Below are positions 16,979-20,864 of a stretch of 20,864 nt of DNA, one piece after another. The notes beneath the pieces are model-generated. The model was not told the DNA's origin. It ran no database searches and was given only the letters and a program-made list of their open reading frames with translations. A program made the translations under genes and the position numbers. How positions within the stretch are numbered: position 1 is the first letter of the stretch; every line of letters starts with the position of its first letter. The stretch lies in the NCBI GenBank assembly GCA_002432025.1, contig DJFE01000019.1:213864-234727 (forward strand). Direction: 5' to 3'. This DNA comes from Candidatus Avelusimicrobium stercoris (GTDB lineage Bacteria > Elusimicrobiota > Elusimicrobia > Elusimicrobiales > Elusimicrobiaceae).

Positions 16979-17009
16979 AAAAGCACCCAACCAAATGGGG
17001 GCTTTTTTT
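16979..17009 (+). terminator. Terminator-like hairpin in the MATE leader
   Basis: AAAAGCACCC and GGGGGCTTTT pair with one mismatch around AACCAAAT and are followed by a run of seven T. It lies only 22 bases before the MATE start, after AT-rich sequence that includes TAAAAT at 16964-16969. With no gene upstream on this strand, it could act as an attenuator of the transporter gene or block antisense transcription into the divergent operon. Confidence 0.7.
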
Positions 17010-17031
17010 ACGCTTTAAGGAGTTTTAGTAA

Positions 17032-18423
17032 ATGGCAAAGGCAGTATCTATTCACGAAAAAAATCCCTTTAAAGGGCGCACTTTGGCGCAATTATTGGTT
17101 AAATTTTCCGCCCCGGCGGTGGCCGGGATGTTTGTAAACGCGTTGTACAACATTATTTCCCGTATTTATGTAGGGCAGGATGTGGGCGCGAACGGGCTCG
17201 CCGGGATTACGATTTTGTTCCCCCTAGGGCTTTTGTATATGGGGTTCAGTGCGCTTATCGGCGTGGGCGCAAATTCCCTTTTTTCTATCCGCTTGGGCGA
17301 AAAGAAAGAAGAAGAAGCCCAGCGCATTTTGGGCAACGCTTTTATATTGCTTATTTTAGTGGCCGGGGTACTAACGGTAGGCAGTTACCTGTTTTTAGAC
17401 CCGGTGCTTACCTTTTTGGGTGCAGATAGCGAAGTATTGCCCTTTGCACGCGATTATGCGTGGGTGGTCCTTCCCGGGTACTTTTTATTTGCTATCGGCG
17501 TAGGTATGAACAATTTTATCCGCTCGTCCGGCCATCCTAAAACCGCTATGTGCACGCAACTCATCGGCGCGTTTATCAACTTGGTATTGGGCCCGGTATT
17601 TATTTTTATGCTCCATTGGGGCATTAAAGGGGCGGCGGCGGCCACAGTCTGCGGGCAGGTGGTTTCCTTTATTTGGATTTTACTGTTCTTTACCGGGCAG
17701 CGCAGTTTCTACCGGTTGCGCTGGAAGTTCTTTCGCCTGCGGACCGATATTGTATGGGGCTGTATGGCGATTGGATTCTCACAATTTGCCTTTCAGTTGG
17801 CCTCGGGCCTGCTCAATGTTATTTTAAATCACGCTCTGTTAAAGTATGGCGGAAACATAGCGATTTCCGCCGCGGGCATTGCGGTCAGTGTGAATACTGT
17901 TATTTTACTGCCCTTGGTCGGCATTTCCCAAGGAGCCCAGCCGCTCATCGGCTACAACCACGGCGCACGCAAGTACGCCACGGCTATCCAAACGCTCAAA
18001 ATGGCTATCCGCTGGGGTATGGTGGTTACAACTACTGGGTTTATTTTAACCGAAGTCTTTGCCCGCCCGATTGCGGCGGTGTTTAACGCACAGGATTTAG
18101 CCTTGGTGGATATGGCGTCTAGGGCGATACGGCTGTTTAATTTGCTGTTGGCTATTGTGCCTTTGCAAATGATGACGACAAGTTTCTTCCAAGCCATTAA
18201 CCAACCGTTAAAGGCGGCGTTTTTGAGTTTGTCGCGCCAAGTGCTTTTTTTAATCCCCTTGGTGCTGATTTTGCCGACGTTTTTAGGCCTTACGGGCGTG
18301 TTTTTGGCGCCTGCGTGTGCCGATGTTATTTCCACATTTATTGCCGTAAAAATGCTCAAAGCGTTTTTTGATAAGCACGGGCAAAACTTCTTTTTCAGCA
18401 AAAAACACGCCCCGTCCTTCTAG
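17032..18423 (+). CDS. MATE family efflux transporter
   Basis: This 463-residue integral inner-membrane protein has about a dozen hydrophobic segments. It belongs to the multidrug and toxic compound extrusion family, which exports cationic compounds in exchange for Na+ or H+. The N-terminal FSAPAVAGMFVNALYNIISR and following IYVGQDVGANGLAG are typical of the MepA/DinF-like branch. A related pattern at the start of the second half (residues 243-300) marks the internal two-fold repeat. AAGGAG lies 10 bases before the ATG. It is a single gene, divergent from the macroglobulin operon and convergent with nadB. The substrate cannot be told from sequence, and no regulator gene is adjacent. Confidence 0.9.
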   Translation: MAKAVSIHEKNPFKGRTLAQLLVKFSAPAVAGMFVNALYNIISRIYVGQDVGANGLAGITILFPLGLLYMGFSALIGVGANSLFSIRLGEKKEEEAQRILGNAFILLILVAGVLTVGSYLFLDPVLTFLGADSEVLPFARDYAWVVLPGYFLFAIGVGMNNFIRSSGHPKTAMCTQLIGAFINLVLGPVFIFMLHWGIKGAAAATVCGQVVSFIWILLFFTGQRSFYRLRWKFFRLRTDIVWGCMAIGFSQFAFQLASGLLNVILNHALLKYGGNIAISAAGIAVSVNTVILLPLVGISQGAQPLIGYNHGARKYATAIQTLKMAIRWGMVVTTTGFILTEVFARPIAAVFNAQDLALVDMASRAIRLFNLLLAIVPLQMMTTSFFQAINQPLKAAFLSLSRQVLFLIPLVLILPTFLGLTGVFLAPACADVISTFIAVKMLKAFFDKHGQNFFFSKKHAPSF

Positions 18424-18491
18424 GCCTTGCAGGCCGCGGATTGCAGGCGGCCAAATACGCGGAGATGACGGCAAACAATATTCTATTAAGG

Positions 18492-18710
18492 GTCATTCTG
18501 AACTGGTGGCCCGCAGGGTTTTCAGAATCTACTGATTGTGTTGTTAGTCGTTGTCGTCATCCTGGAAAGGCGTAGTCCAGGATCTGTCGTTATTAAAACA
18601 GAGGAAAACAACAAATACAGGAACGCTCCGCGTCGGCAAACCTTCAAGTATGACCTTTTAGATAACAACCACTACCCAAAAGGTAGATCCTGAAATAAAT
18701 TCAGGATGAC
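18492..18710. repeat. Composite palindromic repeat cluster (A-B-C-A')
   Basis: An A unit with an enlarged loop lies at 18492-18533 (GTCATTCTGAA with TTCAGAATCTAC). A B unit follows at 18556-18586 (GTCATCCTGG with CCAGGATCTG), then a C-like end near 18655 (CAAGTATGACC), and the inverted A unit at 18683-18710 (GTAGATCCTGAA with TTCAGGATGAC). The order matches the cluster at 160-409. It fills most of the convergent gap between the MATE gene and nadB. The remaining sequence up to 18843 shows only a GGCCGC/GCGGCC stem just after the MATE stop, with no T run. Confidence 0.8.
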
Positions 18711-18843
18711 CTCCTTATTTAATAACAACAAACCCTAGAACCCGATCAGGCCGCACCCTAGCAGGCGGCGAATTGTCCGCGCTCTTTTGATTAATGGGGG
18801 CCACACGCTTTTTGCAATACCGCGAATAAGAGAAAAAACAACT

Positions 18844-18882
18844 AAAAACCGGACCTTGGAAAAATTCCAGGGCCCGGTTTTT
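18844..18882. terminator. Terminator of nadB, usable in both directions
   Basis: A long stem (ACCGGACCTTGGAA with TTCCAGGGCCCGGT, one mismatch and one wobble) is flanked by A on the left and T on the right. It starts about 18 bases after the nadB stop. The outer arms resemble those of the lpxK terminator at 474-505. Confidence 0.88.
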
Positions 18883-18899
18883 TGTGTAATGAAAAGCAT

Positions 18900-20453
18900 T
18901 TACTTTTTTTCGTCCGACAAGTAATGGCACCCCGCTGAGTGGCGGTTTTTTAAAGCGGCATAAGTGATAAGCAAAGCCGTCTGCGTGCCGTTACGCAAGT
19001 CCAACAGTTCCTGGCACAAGGCATTACCCTTGTAAAAGGAATCAATCTCGTTATGCAGGTGGCGCAAAATCTTTTCCGCGCGGCCCAAATGCTTGCGGCT
19101 GCGAATAAGCCCCACATAGTTCCACATCGTGTTGCGAAGCGTAGCCAAATCCTGCTTAACCAAGTTAAGGTCAGGCTTTTCCTCCGGAACCACCCAATCC
19201 TTAGGCGTAGGAATATGGAAGGATTGCGTTTTGATGTCTTCCGCGTCCGCGTGCGCACACAGATAGCCCATCGCCACCGCTTCCAACAGCGAGGTGCTTG
19301 CCAAGCGGTTCGCGCCGTGATAGCCCGTGCAGGCCGTCTCGCCAATGGCGTTTAAATTGACGATGTTTGTTCTGCCCTCGGGCGTTGCATACACGCCACC
19401 GCAGAAATAGTGCGCCGCCGGAACCACCGGCACGGGGACCTTGGTCATATCGTAACCGCCTTCCAAACATTTTTTGTAAATAGCCGGGAAGCGTTCCTTA
19501 GTCTCCGCCGCCGGGTTAGCGGTAATATCCAAATACACGCAATCGTGCGAAGTTTCCAAGCGTTCTTCTTCAATGGCGCGGGCAACGATATCGCGCGGGG
19601 CCAAATCCTTTAACGGGTGATACTTGGGCATAAAGGCTTCGCCCTTGCAGTTGCGCAAAATAGCCCCCTCGCCGCGCAACGCTTCGGACAAGAGAAAACT
19701 TTTGCCCTTGGCAAACACCGTGGGGTGGAATTGCAAAAATTCCATATTCATCACACGCGCACCCACGCGGTAGGCCATTGCAATACCGTGTCCGTAGGCG
19801 TGTTCGGCATTGGTGGTATGCAAATACACCTGCCCCACACCGCCCGTAGCCAATACGGTTTTTTTGGCGGTAATAGCATATACTTCGCCCGTCTTGTTAT
19901 CCAATACATACGCACCGAAAACGGTCAGCGGATAGTAGCGGTCCATCGGGTCGGGCGAACTGTGCGAAAGAGTTAATAAATCAATGGCGGAGGTAAACTC
20001 CTTTACCGTGATAAGCGGGTTTTTACGCACAGAAGCCTGAATAGTGGCCAGAAGCGCGTGGCCCGTGGTATCCTTGGAGTAAATAATGCGGTTCTTGCGG
20101 TGCGCACCCTCGCGCGTAAAGCGCAGATGGTGCTGGGAATCACGGTCAAAAGGAACGGACAAGTCCTTTAAAAATACTTCCTCAATAGCCTTACAGCCCG
20201 CGGCGGAAAGTTCCTTTACCGCGCTTTCGTTGCACATACCCGCGGTGGCCATCTTTACATCGGCCAGCAAATCATCCATATTCAAATGGGGTTCATAAAC
20301 AATGCCCCCTTGGGCAAGGTCGCTGTTGGCTTGGGACATTTCCCCACAGCAAAGCAGCGTGGTTTTAAGGCCTCTTTTGGCGGCCTCGTGCGCATAAACG
20401 CACCCGGCAATTCCGGCGCCGATAACCAAACAATCGGTAGAAAGTGTTTTCAT
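18900..20453 (-). CDS. nadB: L-aspartate oxidase NadB
   Basis: This FAD enzyme oxidises L-aspartate to iminoaspartate, the first step of de novo NAD synthesis; NadA would use the product. The 517-residue protein has the dinucleotide-binding motif VIGAGIAG at 10-17 and SQANSDLAQGGI, which binds FAD. The substrate and active-site stretch GAHRKNRIIYSKDTTGHAL is present, as are QFHPT, APRDIVARAI, HYFCGGV and GANRLASTSLLEA. The C-terminal helical domain ends SAGCHYLSDEKK. A frame extends 17 codons upstream, but MKTLSTDCLVIG at 20453 gives the normal NadB start. No ribosome-binding site precedes it. No nadA or nadC is in the window. Confidence 0.95.
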   Translation of the reverse strand: MKTLSTDCLVIGAGIAGCVYAHEAAKRGLKTTLLCCGEMSQANSDLAQGGIVYEPHLNMDDLLADVKMATAGMCNESAVKELSAAGCKAIEEVFLKDLSVPFDRDSQHHLRFTREGAHRKNRIIYSKDTTGHALLATIQASVRKNPLITVKEFTSAIDLLTLSHSSPDPMDRYYPLTVFGAYVLDNKTGEVYAITAKKTVLATGGVGQVYLHTTNAEHAYGHGIAMAYRVGARVMNMEFLQFHPTVFAKGKSFLLSEALRGEGAILRNCKGEAFMPKYHPLKDLAPRDIVARAIEEERLETSHDCVYLDITANPAAETKERFPAIYKKCLEGGYDMTKVPVPVVPAAHYFCGGVYATPEGRTNIVNLNAIGETACTGYHGANRLASTSLLEAVAMGYLCAHADAEDIKTQSFHIPTPKDWVVPEEKPDLNLVKQDLATLRNTMWNYVGLIRSRKHLGRAEKILRHLHNEIDSFYKGNALCQELLDLRNGTQTALLITYAALKNRHSAGCHYLSDEKK

Positions 20454-20459
20454 ATATAT

Positions 20460-20465
20460 ATTATA
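20460..20465 (-). promoter_or_regulatory. TATAAT box abutting the nadB start
   Basis: On the minus strand a TATAAT ends six bases before the nadB ATG, in an AT-alternating run. No matching -35 is clear and no Shine-Dalgarno is present. It may mark a leaderless transcript or simply be AT-rich sequence. Confidence 0.3.
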
Positions 20466-20538
20466 TAATAGTAAAGGGCCGATTTGCCCGAAAAAAACTT
20501 GCATATTATTTTTATATTTGTTAACATATATACCCCTA

Positions 20539-20557
20539 TTTTACAACCGTTGTAAAA
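20539..20557. promoter_or_regulatory. 19-bp palindrome, candidate operator
   Basis: TTTTACAAC and GTTGTAAAA form a perfect inverted repeat of nine bases per arm around a single C. It overlaps the -35 box of the promoter for the small ORF and lies 86 bases upstream of divergent nadB. The geometry is typical of a dimeric repressor site. I do not recognise the regulator. Confidence 0.55.
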
Positions 20558-20568
20558 ATTTGTATAAT
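20540..20568 (+). promoter_or_regulatory. Sigma-70-type promoter of the 29-residue ORF
   Basis: TTTACA (20540-20545) and TATAAT (20563-20568) are separated by exactly 17 bases, the best promoter match in the window. Transcription would start near 20575, giving a leader of about 55 bases before the small ORF. The leader contains the imperfect hairpin GATAAG/CTTATC at 20583-20604. Confidence 0.75.
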
Positions 20569-20628
20569 TTTAGTGTAGTAAAGATAAGAAGGATTCTCCT
20601 TATCGGAATATTTTTAAGGGAGAAAGTA

Positions 20629-20718
20629 ATGAAAAAGTTGCTTGAAAAAATGGCGGATGCCCTCGTAAAAGTGGGCGAAAACGTCAGCGGCGCGCATTAT
20701 ATGATTGCCAAGAAATAA
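20629..20718 (+). CDS. Small protein of 29 residues, function unknown
   Basis: The frame encodes a cationic peptide starting MKKLLEKMADALVKVGENV. This N-terminal part would form an amphipathic helix with L4, L5, M8, L12, V13 and V19 on one face; the tail is SGAHYMIAKK. It has no cysteine and no signal peptide. Support for a real gene is a strong AAGGGAG site six bases before the ATG, a consensus promoter upstream, and GC-rich third positions like those of neighbouring genes. The helix loosely recalls the leader part of AgrD-type peptides, but the cyclisation cysteine and any AgrB-like partner are missing. It could be a regulatory leader peptide for a downstream gene or a membrane-active small protein. 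Confidence 0.6.
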   Translation: MKKLLEKMADALVKVGENVSGAHYMIAKK

Positions 20719-20730
20719 GGCAAGCGCGCA

Positions 20731-20816
20731 GGGGATATAAAGACCCCAGTTAAGCAGTTTGAAGCCAGCCAAGTTGTTCGCTGGCGGACAGGGGAAGAAA
20801 ATTCTTCCGCCTGTCC
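20731..20816 (+). other. Tandem stem-loops downstream of the small ORF
   Basis: Three hairpins follow the small ORF: GGGG/CCCC at 20731-20747, GCCAGC/GCTGGC at 20764-20785, and a long one at 20786-20816. The long one pairs GGACAGG with CCTGTCC and GGAAGAA with TTCTTCC, with one bulged G. GGCGGA (20783-20788) could pair instead with TCCGCC, so two exclusive folds exist. No T run follows, so this is not a simple terminator. It does not match 6S, SRP, tmRNA or RNase P signatures I know. Confidence 0.5.
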
Positions 20817-20843
20817 AAAACGGCTAAACCAGATTTCCTATAT

Positions 20844-20864
20844 ATGAAACTCCCCGAGCTCACG
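20844..20864 (+). CDS. Possible start of a gene cut by the window edge
   Basis: An ATG at 20844 opens a frame of seven codons (MKLPELT) to the end of the window. No ribosome-binding site is seen and TATAT precedes it, as at nadB. Only the position after the small ORF and hairpins suggests it is real. Confidence 0.2.

Noticed and set aside
18424..18455. GGCCGC/GCGGCC stem after the MATE stop as a terminator
   Set aside because: No T run follows the stem, so it lacks the second element of an intrinsic terminator.
20719..20843. Possible 6S, SRP, tmRNA or RNase P RNA
   Set aside because: None of the hallmark conserved stretches of these RNAs is found, and the region is too short for most of them.

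Overview
The window reads as chromosome of a Gram-negative, outer-membrane bacterium. It carries lipid A acylation and phosphorylation genes (LpxL-type acyltransferase, lpxK), ADP-heptose and CMP-KDO precursor genes (gmhB, rfaE1, kdsB), a periplasmic alpha-2-macroglobulin with penicillin-binding protein 1C, and a type IV pilin-like protein. The gene content, the PilE-like pilin and the dense palindromic repeats encoding peptides such as HPELVSGS fit a gut-associated Elusimicrobiota genome. That assignment is an inference, not something the sequence proves. No rRNA, tRNA, CRISPR, transposase or phage gene was seen.

Layout. 1-473: repeats, starting with a copy of a pilin-type upstream region that points off the left edge. 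474-1635: lpxK (minus) and its terminator. 1735-6106: plus-strand envelope operon: LpxL-like acyltransferase, gmhB, DUF3108 lipoprotein, rfaE1, kdsB, terminator. Three of the four gene junctions overlap. 6153-7793: pyrG, which makes the CTP used by KdsB, then a bidirectional terminator. 7792-9060: a minus-strand prepilin gene whose leader is interrupted by a repeat array, then its upstream region and more repeats. 9115-16886: minus-strand operon of a 1887-residue alpha-2-macroglobulin and pbpC, joined by a TAATG overlap. 17032-18423: MATE transporter (plus), with a terminator-like hairpin in its leader. 18424-18899: repeat-filled convergent intergenic region. 18900-20453: nadB (minus). 20454-20864: a promoter with a 19-bp palindrome over its -35 box, a 29-codon ORF, a run of hairpins, and possibly the first codons of a gene cut by the window edge.

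The most unusual feature is the pilin locus. A 407-bp array of dispersed palindromic repeats sits directly after the codons for M-K-G-F, flanked by a 7-bp direct repeat (GGATTTA). The reading frame stays open through it. Removing the array and one direct repeat (414 bp, 138 codons) restores a normal prepilin start, MKGFTLIELL. The upstream region of this gene is duplicated at the left edge. Both copies carry a run of 12 T between candidate -35 and -10 boxes, which could allow slippage-based expression switching. The second most interesting area is the right end, with an uncharacterised small peptide gene, its palindromic candidate operator and downstream stem-loops.
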